DNA from: CAIYYX01 sp035530135
Lineage (GTDB): Bacteria; Pseudomonadota; Gammaproteobacteria; Burkholderiales; Rhodocyclaceae
Assembly: GCA_035530135.1 (NCBI GenBank)
Contig: DATKVJ010000121.1
Coordinates: 1 to 64,000, forward strand
Reading direction: 5' to 3'
Length of the DNA stretch: 64,000 bases
The notes below the pieces were generated by a model. The model was not told the origin of the DNA. It did not search any database and saw only the letters and a program-made list of their open reading frames with translations. The position numbers and the translations under genes are program-made. Positions 50,474 through 61,101 of the stretch are shown one piece after another (within the stretch, counting starts at the first letter, position 1; the number at the start of each line of letters is the position of its first letter).

Positions 50474-51313
50474 TCAGGCCAGGGCGCGGTGGCGGACCAG
50501 CACCTGCGCGGCCTCGCCGAAGCGTGCTGCCAGCAGTTCGGCCAGATAGACCGAACGGTGCTGGCCACCGGTGCAGCCGATGGCAACGGTCAGGTAAGCC
50601 CGCGAATCATTGACGTAGGCGGGCAGCCAGTCGGCGATGAAGCGGCGGATGTCCTCGGCCATGCGCGCAACTTCAGGCTCAGAGGCAAGGAATTGCGCCA
50701 CCTCCGGATCGCGACCGGTCAGCGGGCGCAGCAGCGGATCGTAGTGCGGATTGGGCAGGCAGCGCACGTCGAACACCAAGTCGGCATCGAGCGGCAGTCC
50801 GTGCTTGTAGCCGAAGGACTCGAACAGCAGGGTCAGGCCGCTGGCGACATCGAGGGCTGCAAAATCCTTGACGAAGCCGCGCAGGGCATTGGGCCGCAGG
50901 TCGCTGGTGTCAATGTGGTGGCCCAGCGCCGCGATGGCGTCCAACGCCTCGCGCTCGTGGGCGATCGCCTCGGCCAAGGTGGTGTCGTCGCCGCCGAGCG
51001 GATGGCGCCGGCGCGTCTCGGAAAAGCGCTGGATCAGCACGTCGTCGCGGGCATCGAGGAAGACGAAGCGCAGGTCGATGTCGGAGGCGCGCAAGTCCCG
51101 CAGCTGCTGCGGCAGGGCGACGATGCCGGTACCGCCGCGCATGTCCACGGCCACCGCGACGCGGACGATGTCTTCTCCGCGCAGGTGCTTGACCAGTTGC
51201 GGCATCAGCGGCGCCGGCAGGTTGTCGACGCAATAGTAGCCCGCATCCTCGAGCACGTTGAGGGCAATGCTCTTGCCGGAGCCGGATAGACCGCTGATCA
51301 CGATGAGCTGCAT
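50474..51313 (-). CDS. rapZ: RNase adapter protein RapZ
   Basis: This 279-residue nucleotide-binding protein has Walker A GLSGSGKS (residues 8-15) and the conserved GYYCVDNLPAPLM segment. The C-terminal domain shows FGYKHGLPLDADLVFDVRCLPNPHY and the IGCTGGQHRSVYLAE nucleotide/metabolite loop. In enterobacteria RapZ guides RNase E to GlmZ; in betaproteobacteria its role is less clear. The usual neighbours (ptsN, hprK) are absent here, and xerC follows 48 bp away on the same strand. Confidence 0.95.
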   Translation of the reverse strand: MQLIVISGLSGSGKSIALNVLEDAGYYCVDNLPAPLMPQLVKHLRGEDIVRVAVAVDMRGGTGIVALPQQLRDLRASDIDLRFVFLDARDDVLIQRFSETRRRHPLGGDDTTLAEAIAHEREALDAIAALGHHIDTSDLRPNALRGFVKDFAALDVASGLTLLFESFGYKHGLPLDADLVFDVRCLPNPHYDPLLRPLTGRDPEVAQFLASEPEVARMAEDIRRFIADWLPAYVNDSRAYLTVAIGCTGGQHRSVYLAELLAARFGEAAQVLVRHRALA

Positions 51314-51361
51314 GGCGCCAGGATAGCCAATCGCGACTAGGCTGTCATCGGCTCGTTACGC

Positions 51362-52252
51362 TCATTTCTTTTTGGCGCGCGGATGCGCCGAGTCGTAGAC
51401 GCGGGCCAGGTGCTGGTAGTCGAGATGGGTGTACACCTGGGTCGTGCTGATGCTGGCGTGGCCCAGCATCTCCTGCACCGCACGCAAATCGCCCGAAGAC
51501 TGCAGCAGATGCGAAGCGAAGGAATGGCGCAGCATATGCGGATGCACGTGCTGACCCAGACCCTGGCGCTCTACCCAGCGCGCGAGGCGCAGTTCGACGG
51601 CGCGCGGCGAAATGCGGGTGCCGCGGCGGCTCACGAACAGGGCGCGCTCCCCTGGCAGGGCCAGCGCGGCGCGCTGGCCCTGCCAGGCCGCGATCGCGGC
51701 GTGCGCCTTGGTACCGAGCGGCACCACCCGCGTCTTGTCGCGCTTGCCGGTGACCGTGACCTCCCCACCCAGCAGGTCCAAGCCGCCGCCGCAATCGAGC
51801 GAGACCAATTCGGCCAGACGCAGCCCGGAGGAGTAAAACAATTCGAACATGGCCTTGTCGCGCAGTTCCAGCAGGTCATCGGCGGACTTGTCGAGCAGCG
51901 CCGCAATCTGTCCGACGGTCAGCGCCTTGGGCAGATCCCGCCGGCTCCTGGGCGGACGCACCCCCTGGCAGGGATTTTGGAGCAAGGGCCTGCCGCTCCC
52001 GAGCCAGCGGTAGAAGCTGCGCCAAGCCGAGAGCTTGCGCGCGATCGAGCGGGCCGACTGGCCGCGGCTGTTCAGCTGCATGACGAAGCGGCGAATATCC
52101 GCCGGCGCCAGCGCGGCCAGCGGTCGATCCGCCGCCAGATGTCCGAGCGCCTCCAGGTCGCGGCGATAGGCGTCCAGGGTGTGAGCGCTGGCCTTCCTCT
52201 CGTGCGCCAGGGCAGCGAGGAAGCCGCTCACTCCTGGATCGGCCGCTGCCAT
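51362..52252 (-). CDS. xerC: Site-specific tyrosine recombinase XerC
   Basis: This 296-residue recombinase resolves chromosome dimers at dif together with XerD. It has an N-terminal SAM-like domain (HERKASAHTLDAYRRDLEAL) and a catalytic domain with the R-K-H-R-H-Y set visible in SSGLRLAELV, GKRDKTRVVP, HMLRHSFASHL and LGHASISTTQVYTHLD. It sits in the conserved block dapF-DUF484-xerC, so this is the housekeeping XerC, not a phage integrase. Confidence 0.95.
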   Translation of the reverse strand: MAAADPGVSGFLAALAHERKASAHTLDAYRRDLEALGHLAADRPLAALAPADIRRFVMQLNSRGQSARSIARKLSAWRSFYRWLGSGRPLLQNPCQGVRPPRSRRDLPKALTVGQIAALLDKSADDLLELRDKAMFELFYSSGLRLAELVSLDCGGGLDLLGGEVTVTGKRDKTRVVPLGTKAHAAIAAWQGQRAALALPGERALFVSRRGTRISPRAVELRLARWVERQGLGQHVHPHMLRHSFASHLLQSSGDLRAVQEMLGHASISTTQVYTHLDYQHLARVYDSAHPRAKKK

Positions 52253-52279
52253 GATCGGCGCTAGGTCTTCAAGAAGCTG

Positions 52280-52939
52280 TCAGAGCGTGCGCAACAGGGC
52301 CGCAGCCGCCAGGTCGCCGATGCGTGACAGGAACAGCGTGCCCATCTCCGGATAGAAACGGTGCAACTCCTCGCTGCCGAGCGCGACGAAGCCGATGGTC
52401 TCGGTCCCGCGATAGAGCGGCACCAGCGCCAGCGAGCGCACGCTGGCGCCGACCCAGGGCAGTGCCTCGAGCCTGTCGGCCGGGCCGCAGTGGGGATGGC
52501 TAAGGCCGGTGGCGAAGGCCAGCGTCGCGGCGTCGGGCGCGGCAAACTCCGCCAGATGCTCCTCCCCCTGCGGCGCATCTATGCCCCAGAGCCGCAGCGT
52601 GACGTGCGGCACCGCGAAGTCTGTGCCCAGATGGGTATAGAGCGCACGCAGCACCGCGGCGAAATCCGGGGCGGAAACCAGCGCCACGGCGAAGCGGTGC
52701 ACCTTGTCGCCGATGGCGTCGTTCTCCTCGCCGAAATGCAGCAACTGGGCCAGCTTGGTCTCAAGCTTCTTGTTGCGCTCGCGCAGCGTGCCGAGCTGGC
52801 GTTCGGTGATGGAGATGGCGTGGCCGCCGTGCGGGTCCGGAATCAGCACCTGAGCCAGGAGATCGGCGTAATGCTCGAAGAATTCCGGATGACTCTTCAG
52901 ATATGCGGCGACCTCTTTTTCGTCGATAGCAGTTTTCAT
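52280..52939 (-). CDS. DUF484 family protein
   Basis: This 219-residue cytoplasmic protein has an N-terminal helical segment (VAAYLKSHPEFFEHYADLL), a short coiled coil (RQLGTLRERNKKLETKLAQL) and a GAF-like C-terminal domain (VRSLALVPLYRGTETIGFVALGS). This is the classic partner of dapF and xerC; function unknown. The start at 52939 (MKTAIDEKEV) matches the family N-terminus. Confidence 0.93.
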   Translation of the reverse strand: MKTAIDEKEVAAYLKSHPEFFEHYADLLAQVLIPDPHGGHAISITERQLGTLRERNKKLETKLAQLLHFGEENDAIGDKVHRFAVALVSAPDFAAVLRALYTHLGTDFAVPHVTLRLWGIDAPQGEEHLAEFAAPDAATLAFATGLSHPHCGPADRLEALPWVGASVRSLALVPLYRGTETIGFVALGSEELHRFYPEMGTLFLSRIGDLAAAALLRTL

Positions 52940-52959
52940 TGATGGCTCCACCTGGCTGA

Positions 52960-53793
52960 CTACAAATCTATTTCGCCCTCGAACACCGTCACCGCCGGCC
53001 CGGTCATCAGCACCGTGGCCCGATCCCCGGCCCAACTGATGAGCAGATCGCCGCCGCGCGTGCGCACCCGCACCGGCGAGTCCAGCAGGCCGCGCCGGAT
53101 GCCGGCGACCGCTGCGGCGCAGGCGCCGGTGCCGCAGGCGAGCGTCTCGCCGGCGCCGCGTTCATAGACCCGCAGCTTGATCTCGCGGCGGGAGACAACC
53201 TGCATGAAGCCGGCATTGACCCGCTCGGGGAAGCGCGGGTGGGACTCGATCAGCGGCCCCGCTTGCGCCACCGGCGCGCTATCGACGTCGGCGACGACCT
53301 GGACCGCGTGCGGATTGCCCATCGAGACCACGGTGATCTCGAACACGCCGAATCCCGCCACTTCGAGCGGCTGGATCAGCGCATCGCTGTCGCTCTCGAA
53401 GGGAATTTCGGCCGGCAGAAAGCGCGGCACGCCCATGTCCACGGTGACCTCGCCGTCCGCCTCGAGTCGCGGCGCGATGATGCCGGAGCGGGTCTCGACG
53501 CGCAGATCGCGTTTGTCGGAGAGTCCCTGCTGATGCACGAAGCGCACGAAGCAGCGAGCGCCGTTGCCGCACTGCTCGACCTCGCCGCCGTCGGCGTTGA
53601 AAATCCGGTAGCGGAAATCGACGTCGGCCCGGCTCGGTGGCTCGACGATCAGGATCTGATCGCAGCCAATGCCGAAGTGACGGTCGGCGATGAAACGCGC
53701 CTGCGCACTGCTCAGATCGACACTCTGGCGCACGGCGTCGATCACCACGAAGTCGTTGCCCAGGCCGTGCATTTTCGTGAAGCGAATTCTCAT
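52960..53793 (-). CDS. dapF: Diaminopimelate epimerase
   Basis: This 277-residue enzyme interconverts LL- and meso-diaminopimelate for peptidoglycan and lysine synthesis. It starts MRIRFTKMHGLGNDFVVID. The two catalytic cysteines lie in EQCGNGARCF and ETLACGTGACA; VVSMGNPHAV is also conserved. It is followed by DUF484 and xerC as in other proteobacteria. Confidence 0.97.
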   Translation of the reverse strand: MRIRFTKMHGLGNDFVVIDAVRQSVDLSSAQARFIADRHFGIGCDQILIVEPPSRADVDFRYRIFNADGGEVEQCGNGARCFVRFVHQQGLSDKRDLRVETRSGIIAPRLEADGEVTVDMGVPRFLPAEIPFESDSDALIQPLEVAGFGVFEITVVSMGNPHAVQVVADVDSAPVAQAGPLIESHPRFPERVNAGFMQVVSRREIKLRVYERGAGETLACGTGACAAAVAGIRRGLLDSPVRVRTRGGDLLISWAGDRATVLMTGPAVTVFEGEIDL

Positions 53794-53873
53794 GTGTCGA
53801 CGGGTGTTTTCGGGGGGACCCCAGAGCCGATGTTACCCGATGCGGCCCGGCGGAGATCCACGCAATTGGGTGG

Positions 53874-54743
53874 TCAATAGGGGCTTTTTTCGCCCGGCGG
53901 CCGGGTCTTGAAGCGTTTGTGCAGCCAGAAGTACTGCTCGGGCATGCCCCTCACCTCATCCTCGATGAAGGCGTTCATGCGCCGCGTGTCCGCCTCGATG
54001 CTGGCCCCGGGAAAGTCCGTCCAGGGTGCGCCGATCTCGACCACGTAACCCGCCCCGCCGGGAAGCATGCGGGTGATCACCGGCAGCACGGCGGCGTCCG
54101 AGATGCGCGCCAGGCGCGACAGGCCGGTGATGGTAGCCGCCGGCACGCCGAAAAAGGACACGAAGATCGTGTCGCGCTCGCCGTAGTCCATGTCCGGCAG
54201 GTAATAGAACGGCTTGCCCGCGCGCATCGCCTTGATCGCCTTGCGCGTGCCTTCCTGGCGCGAGAGCAGGGTGGAACCACCGAAGCGGCTGCGGCCCTTG
54301 AGCAGGGCAGCGTTGAACAACAGATTCTTCTGGTTGGCGTAGATGCTGACGAGGTCGAATTCGAGCATCAGGCGCGTTCCGCCGATGTCCAGGCCGACGA
54401 AGTGCGGAACCAGTAAAATCACCGGACGGCCGGCGACGGCATCGAGATGCGCCAGCCCTTCCAGGCGCACCAGGCGCCGCAAGCGAGCGGGCGACGCCCA
54501 CCAGAGCAGGCCGCGTTCGAGGAAGCTGCGGCCGAATGCGGCGAAGTGGCGGCGGGCCAAAGCGTCTCTCTCTGCCTCGGACAGATCCGGAAAGCACAGG
54601 CGCAGGTTGGTCAGGGCGATGTGGCGCCGATCACTGGCAAGGGCAAAGAGCAGCCGGCCGAAGACCCTCCCGAGCGGCGCCAGCCAGGAGAGCGGCAGAA
54701 AGTGCAGCAGCCACATCAGGGCCAGCGCCAGCCTCGTCAGCAC
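53874..54743 (-). CDS. Lipid A biosynthesis acyltransferase (LpxL/HtrB type), first copy
   Basis: This 289-residue inner-membrane enzyme has an N-terminal hydrophobic segment and the acyltransferase motif LVPHFVGLDIG (H-x4-D), FYYLPDMDYGERDTIFV and PEQYFWLHKRFKTRP, typical of LpxL/LpxM late acyltransferases. It transfers an acyl chain to Kdo2-lipid IVA or a similar acceptor. It is paired with a related gene immediately upstream (54761-55597). Which of the two does the first and which the second transfer cannot be decided from sequence. Confidence 0.92.
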   Translation of the reverse strand: MLTRLALALMWLLHFLPLSWLAPLGRVFGRLLFALASDRRHIALTNLRLCFPDLSEAERDALARRHFAAFGRSFLERGLLWWASPARLRRLVRLEGLAHLDAVAGRPVILLVPHFVGLDIGGTRLMLEFDLVSIYANQKNLLFNAALLKGRSRFGGSTLLSRQEGTRKAIKAMRAGKPFYYLPDMDYGERDTIFVSFFGVPAATITGLSRLARISDAAVLPVITRMLPGGAGYVVEIGAPWTDFPGASIEADTRRMNAFIEDEVRGMPEQYFWLHKRFKTRPPGEKSPY

Positions 54744-54760
54744 GGTTCAAGCCTCATGCC

Positions 54761-55597
54761 TCACTCCTCGCCCGGGCCCAAAACGCCGGCCGGCACCTTG
54801 TAGCGGTTGTAGCCCCATAGGTACTGCTCCGGACATTCGCGCACCAGCAACTCCAGTTCGCGATTCAGTTGCGCCGCGCGCTCGGCCAGCGTTCCGGCCA
54901 GCGGCGCGGAGAGGGCGCGCAAATGCAGGCGGTAACCGGCACCGTAGGCCAGGCGCTCCGCATAGGCCAGCAGCACGGCAGTTCCTGCCTCGGCCAGACG
55001 CACCGCCAGCGTCATGGTGTAAGCCGGACGGCCGAAGAACGGGACCCAGACGCCCTCGCCTTGGCCCGGCGCCTGGTCGGGCAGGATGCCGACCGCCTCG
55101 TGACGCCGAAGCGCCCGCATCAGCAGGCGGACACCCGAGAAATCCGCCCTCGCCAACTGCAGATTGGCGCCTCGCCCCCGCTCCAGCAGCGGCGCGAGCC
55201 AGGCCTGCTTGGGCGGCCGGTAGAGCACGGTGATCGGCCGCTGCGCGGCGTAGTACTGGGCGGTGATCTCATAGCAGCCCAGATGCGGGGTCAAAAACAG
55301 GATGCCGCGCTCCTCGCGCCAGGCAGTCTCGACCAATTCCCAGCCGGAAACGCGCACGACGCGTTCGACCACCTCTTCCTGGGGCCGCAGCCAGATCTTG
55401 GGCAGTTCGAGGATGCTCTTGCCGGCCTCCGCCACCGCCGCCGGGCGTGCCGCCTCGACCCCCGCCAGCGCGGTATTCTCGCGCAGGTGGCGGCGATAGG
55501 TCGGCGACCCCAGATAGGCCAGCCAGCCGGCCAGGGCGCCGAGATTGTGCAGCAGGGGCAGCGGCAGGCGTGCCAAGAGGCGGAACAGGAATGCCAT
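54761..55597 (-). CDS. Lipid A biosynthesis acyltransferase (LpxL/LpxM type), second copy
   Basis: This 278-residue acyltransferase has the motif LTPHLGCYEI (HxxxxE variant), YRPPKQAWLAPLL, VGILPDQAPGQGEGVWVPFFG and PEQYLWGYNRYK, again of the LpxL/LpxM family. It precedes the other copy by 17 bp on the minus strand, so the two form an operon. The start at 55597 gives a short TM N-terminus (MAFLFRLLARLPLPLL). Confidence 0.92.
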   Translation of the reverse strand: MAFLFRLLARLPLPLLHNLGALAGWLAYLGSPTYRRHLRENTALAGVEAARPAAVAEAGKSILELPKIWLRPQEEVVERVVRVSGWELVETAWREERGILFLTPHLGCYEITAQYYAAQRPITVLYRPPKQAWLAPLLERGRGANLQLARADFSGVRLLMRALRRHEAVGILPDQAPGQGEGVWVPFFGRPAYTMTLAVRLAEAGTAVLLAYAERLAYGAGYRLHLRALSAPLAGTLAERAAQLNRELELLVRECPEQYLWGYNRYKVPAGVLGPGEE

Positions 55598-55757
55598 GGA
55601 CCGAGGATAATGTCAGCGGAGGGCGAATTGTCCGCGATCTGCCTGCATCGGGGAAGTGCTAATACCGTAGACTGCGGATCTGGGATAGTCTTGTGCCCTT
55701 GAAACCGCAAGAAATATTGACCGCCAATGGTGACATTCCGAACATGCTGAGACGCGG

Positions 55758-57734
55758 ATGAACGACGACGTTCAAGGCCAGAGCCCTCCTGAGGCCGTCG
55801 GGGAGGTACTGCTGCCGCGCTTCATCAAGCGCCGCGCCGACGGTCTTTATGTCGACGCCTCCCTGTTCGAATCGGAGGCCAGCTTCAAGCAGTTCGTCGA
55901 GCGGGTATTCGCCGCCGATGCGCTGTTCTCGGACCTCGACTATCCGCTGTTTCTGAGCTTGCTCTACCGGACGCTGCCGCCCGAGGCGAGGATGCCCGGC
56001 GGTGCCGGTGACCGGGAAGCCCGCCTGGCGCAAGACGTCGTTCCGTTCAGCGAGGAGCGGCGGAAAATCTATCGCAACGTCAAGATTTCTGAAGACGGTA
56101 GCACGGCCGAATACCTCTTCGAGCCGGTGAGCATCGAGAGAAGCTCGCAGGAGCCGGTCTTCGGCGACCCCTTGGAGGACGGCAGCGTACCGATCCTGCG
56201 CTACGACACCAAAACCACGTCCGAGCCCACCCGCCTGGACCCCGACGAGTTCATCGCCGCCATGTGGAACAAGGGCATCCGCTTCGGCCTCGACATGAAG
56301 GCGGTGGGCGCGGCGATCGCCAGGGAGGGCGCCGAGCGGCTGGAGGTCGCCCACGCCAAGCCATGCGTTGCCGGCAAGGACGCCAGCATCAAGGAGCAGA
56401 CCAAGGTCTTGCACCGGGACGACGCCCCCAAGATACTGCCTAACGGGCGCATCGACCTCGCCCGGTTCAACAATCATTTTCCCCAGGTTTCTGCAGGCAC
56501 CAAGCTCCTACAGAAACGCCCACGCGTGCTCGGCGAACTCGGCTTCAGCGTGCTGGGTGACGTCATCGAGCCGGAGGTACCGAAGGATTTCGAGATCGAG
56601 ACCGTGGCCGGTCCCGGCACCAGGATAGAGCGAGCCGCCGAAGGCGAGTTCATCGTCGCCGCCATCACTGGTTTCGTCAATATTGATACCGAAACGAATG
56701 CCATCTCGGTATCTGAGAAGATCGTCAGCCGTCAAGGCATCAGCCTGCGCACCACCGGCGATCTCGCTCTTTCCGGCGCTGACTTCGAGGAACACGGCGA
56801 GGTGCAGGAACGACGCCAGGTGAAGGGGCACAACATGAGCTTTTTCGCCGATGTTTTCGGCGAAGTGGTCTCCGATGGCGGCGACGTCCTTCTGAAGGAG
56901 AGACTTGCCGGCGGCTCGGTGCGCAACCCCAAGGGTAGCGTCAGCATCGAAAGATCGGCCTCGGGCGCCACCATCGAGGCGCGGGACGGGGAGATCGCAA
57001 TTGCTGCTGCCGAGGGCTGCCTTGTCATCGGCAGCAAGGTGCAGATTAAAAAGGCGGTCAACTGCGAAATCCTGGCCGAGGAAGTCGAAGTGGAAAGCTG
57101 CGAGGGATGCGCCGTGGCCGGCCGGCGGGTGACCATCGGAAACGCCGGGAACCGCAGAGATATCGAGACCGTGGTGACGATCCTCCTGCCGGATGTCGCC
57201 GTTTGGGACAAGAAAATCGAGGCCCTCGGCGACAAGATCGCGGTTGCGGAGAAGGCTAGGGCGACCCATGGGGGCGTTGCCGCCCAGATAGCGGACCAGC
57301 CCGAGGTGAAGAAATTTCTTGCCCTGCGGCAGAAGATCCTGGCTCAGGAGATCGCCATCAGCGCCGAGCAGGAGAGCGGCTGGAGGGCGGTACAGACCCG
57401 TTTCGCCGTGGTGACGCGCCAGCTCGACCGGCTGGAAGCCGAGATCCGCGCCCTGCTGGACCAGGAGCAGGATCTCGCCCGGCAGGTGACAGCGCTTGAA
57501 GCCGAAAAGGCGCATGCTGCGGACGACTTATCGTGCATCCTCGTCAGCGTGACCGGTGATACCGTCGTGCGCACGATGAGGGTGACCAGGGAGGGAACCC
57601 CGCTGGAACAACTCTCGCCCAAGGAGATCCATCAGCGCCTGCGCGCGCACGGCACAGCCGATGACCGGCTGTTTTCCGGCAGCAGCGGCTCGCTGAACTG
57701 GGCCGGCAAAGCACCGAAAACCCCGGGGCTATAA
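55758..57734 (+). CDS. FapA family (DUF342) protein
   Basis: This 658-residue cytoplasmic protein has a DUF342/FapA-type beta-helical central region (residues ~260-470, with repeated turns such as GVSVERS, EIAIAAAEGCLVIGSKV and VESCEGCAVAGRRVTI) and a C-terminal coiled-coil part (residues ~475-600). FapA proteins have been linked to flagellar assembly or cell polarity, but the role in proteobacteria is not settled. No flagellar genes are near. It is divergent from the lipid A acyltransferase pair. Confidence 0.85.
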   Translation: MNDDVQGQSPPEAVGEVLLPRFIKRRADGLYVDASLFESEASFKQFVERVFAADALFSDLDYPLFLSLLYRTLPPEARMPGGAGDREARLAQDVVPFSEERRKIYRNVKISEDGSTAEYLFEPVSIERSSQEPVFGDPLEDGSVPILRYDTKTTSEPTRLDPDEFIAAMWNKGIRFGLDMKAVGAAIAREGAERLEVAHAKPCVAGKDASIKEQTKVLHRDDAPKILPNGRIDLARFNNHFPQVSAGTKLLQKRPRVLGELGFSVLGDVIEPEVPKDFEIETVAGPGTRIERAAEGEFIVAAITGFVNIDTETNAISVSEKIVSRQGISLRTTGDLALSGADFEEHGEVQERRQVKGHNMSFFADVFGEVVSDGGDVLLKERLAGGSVRNPKGSVSIERSASGATIEARDGEIAIAAAEGCLVIGSKVQIKKAVNCEILAEEVEVESCEGCAVAGRRVTIGNAGNRRDIETVVTILLPDVAVWDKKIEALGDKIAVAEKARATHGGVAAQIADQPEVKKFLALRQKILAQEIAISAEQESGWRAVQTRFAVVTRQLDRLEAEIRALLDQEQDLARQVTALEAEKAHAADDLSCILVSVTGDTVVRTMRVTREGTPLEQLSPKEIHQRLRAHGTADDRLFSGSSGSLNWAGKAPKTPGL

Positions 57735-57930
57735 GGGGCAAGGGCGTTTGACCCGCCGGCAAAGCACCAGTAGAATTGCATATCCGCCGAGTTAATCAGG
57801 ACAACTTGCAGGGCGGATCTTCGGCGTCAGCGCCGGGAAAATACTGCTAAAGCGTCGCCTGCTCTTCCCCGGAGCCAGTCGCGCCGACCGAATCCGACGA
57901 ACCGGGGACATCGCACCAGGAGCAGACAGC

Positions 57931-59097
57931 ATGAGCAAGGAATATCTCTTTTCTTCGGAGTCCGTTTCCGAAGGCCATCCCGACAAAGTTGCCGACCAGA
58001 TCTCCGATGCCGTTCTCGACGCCGTCCTGGCGCAGGACCATCGCGGGCGGGTCGCCTGCGAGACGCTGGTATCGACCGGCCTGGTGGTCATCTCAGGAGA
58101 GATCACGACCAGCGCCAACATCAATTACATGGACATCGCCCGCGCCACCGTGCGTCGCATCGGCTACGACGATTCCGAAATCGGTTTCGACTATAAGTCC
58201 TGCGCCGTGCTGACCGCGATCAACCGCCAGTCCCCCGACATCGCGAGGGGCGTCAATGAGGGCGAGGGTCTAGATCTCGACCAGGGCGCCGGCGACCAAG
58301 GGCTGATGTTCGGCTACGCCTGCAACGAGACGCCCAGTCTGATGCCCCTGCCGATCTACTATGCGCACCGGATCATGCAGCGCCAGGCAGAGGTGCGCAA
58401 GGACGGCCGCCTGCCGTGGCTGCGCCCGGACGCGAAATCGCAGCTCACCGTCAGGTACGTCGATGGCAAGCCGGTGGACATCGATACCGTGGTCGTCTCC
58501 ACCCAGCACGGACCCGAGATTTCGCACGCGCAGATCAGCGAGGCAGTGATCGAGGAGATCATCAAGCCCGTGTTGCCCAAGGAAATGCTGACGGCCAAGA
58601 CGCGTTACCTGATCAACCCGACCGGCCGCTTCGTCGTCGGCGGGCCTTCCGGCGACTGCGGCCTGACCGGGCGCAAGATCATCGTCGACACCTACGGCGG
58701 CGCGGCGCACCACGGCGGCGGCGCCTTCTCCGGCAAGGATCCGTCCAAGGTCGACCGTTCCGCCGCCTACGCCGGCCGCTACGTGGCCAAGAATCTCGTT
58801 GCCGCCGGCCTGGCCGATCGCTGCGAGGTGCAGGTGGCCTACGCCATCGGCGTCGCCCGGCCGGTATCGCTGATGGTCAATACCTTCGGCACGGGCAAGA
58901 TCGGCGACGAGAAGATCGTCGAACTGATCGGCAGGCACTTCGACCTGCGCCCCAAGGGCATCATCATGGCGCTCGATCTGTTGCGTCCGATCTACCAGAA
59001 GACCGCCGCCTACGGCCACTTCGGTCGCGACGAGCCGGAGTTCACCTGGGAAAATACCGACAAAGCAGCGGTGCTGCGCGCCGATGCCGGCCTGTAA
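57931..59097 (+). CDS. metK: S-adenosylmethionine synthetase
   Basis: This 388-residue enzyme makes SAM from methionine and ATP. It starts MSKEYLFSSESVSEGHPDK, with GAGDQGLMFGYACNET, the GGPSGDCGLTGRKIIVDTYGG P-loop-like segment and HGGGAFSGKDPSKVDRSAAY, all standard. About 195 bp of upstream leader has GC-rich inverted segments but no recognised riboswitch. It begins a SAM-cycle block metK-ahcY-holin-like-metF. Confidence 0.98.
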   Translation: MSKEYLFSSESVSEGHPDKVADQISDAVLDAVLAQDHRGRVACETLVSTGLVVISGEITTSANINYMDIARATVRRIGYDDSEIGFDYKSCAVLTAINRQSPDIARGVNEGEGLDLDQGAGDQGLMFGYACNETPSLMPLPIYYAHRIMQRQAEVRKDGRLPWLRPDAKSQLTVRYVDGKPVDIDTVVVSTQHGPEISHAQISEAVIEEIIKPVLPKEMLTAKTRYLINPTGRFVVGGPSGDCGLTGRKIIVDTYGGAAHHGGGAFSGKDPSKVDRSAAYAGRYVAKNLVAAGLADRCEVQVAYAIGVARPVSLMVNTFGTGKIGDEKIVELIGRHFDLRPKGIIMALDLLRPIYQKTAAYGHFGRDEPEFTWENTDKAAVLRADAGL

Positions 59098-59234
59098 GGC
59101 CGACCGCGTAGCGGCTTTGCCGGTATTTCGGCGCAGGCTAAGGTGAGCGCAACGAACGTTGAGGTGCGATGCGTCGGCCGAAGCCAAAATCTGTTACCAG
59201 GCGCCATGCGTCGGTGATATTCGTTTTATCCCCT

Positions 59235-59307
59235 GTTCCGAGGGGCGCTGCAGCGACCGCACGGTCGTCAGGCTTGGAACAGCGGTATTTTCGTAGCAAC
59301 GGCGCCC
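59235..59307 (+). promoter_or_regulatory. SAH riboswitch upstream of ahcY
   Basis: The P1 helix GTTCCGAG (59235-59242) pairs with CTTGGAAC (59273-59280), enclosing GGGCGCTGCAGCG and GTCAGG, the conserved core of the S-adenosylhomocysteine riboswitch. A downstream AACGGCGCCC (59299-59308) can pair with the GGCGC loop to form the pseudoknot. It lies just before the ahcY ribosome-binding site. Binding of SAH should turn on ahcY and the downstream genes. Confidence 0.85.
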
Positions 59308-59333
59308 ATTCAGAAACTTGAATGGAGAATCGC

Positions 59334-60746
<1,413 letters not shown>

Positions 60747-60747
60747 G

Positions 60748-61101
60748 ATGCGCCTCCTGGTCGTCTGGCTGATCAACGCCGTGGCGTTGCTGCTGCTGCC
60801 CTACCTGGTGCCCTCGATCCGCATCGAGGGCATAGGCACGGCACTGATCGTGGTGCTGGTGCTGGGGCTGGTCAATACCTTGCTGCGTCCGCTCTTGATC
60901 CTGCTGACGCTGCCGGTGACGCTGCTGACATTGGGGCTGTTCATCTTCGTCATCAATGCGCTGCTGTTCCTGATGGTCGCGCACTGGGTCGACGGCTTTT
61001 TCGTCGGCGGCTTCTGGTCGGCGCTGTTCGGATCCCTGCTCTACAGCATCGTCTCCTGGCTGCTGTCCGCCCTGATTCTGGACAAGAGAGAGCGAATTTG
61101 A
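60748..61101 (+). CDS. Small four-TM protein (phage-holin-IV/YvlD-like family)
   Basis: This 117-residue membrane protein starts MRLLVVWLINAVALLLLPYLVP and contains LIVVLVLGLVNTLLRPLLI and LPVTLLTLGLFIFVINALLF, the pattern of the four-TM YvlD/PF04020 family. Function is unknown; it is not a phage gene despite the family name. It begins directly after ahcY and overlaps metF by 4 bp, so it is part of the SAM-cycle operon. Confidence 0.88.
   Translation: MRLLVVWLINAVALLLLPYLVPSIRIEGIGTALIVVLVLGLVNTLLRPLLILLTLPVTLLTLGLFIFVINALLFLMVAHWVDGFFVGGFWSALFGSLLYSIVSWLLSALILDKRERI

Noticed and set aside
51362..52252. Tyrosine recombinase as integrase of a mobile element
   Set aside because: It lies in the conserved dapF-DUF484-xerC block and has the length and motifs of housekeeping XerC.
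57735..57930. Possible SAM riboswitch in the metK leader
   Set aside because: GC-rich inverted segments are present, but none of the conserved cores of known SAM riboswitch classes could be recognised.
60748..61101. Phage holin as sign of a prophage
   Set aside because: The family name is misleading; the gene is embedded in the SAM-cycle operon and no other phage genes are present.
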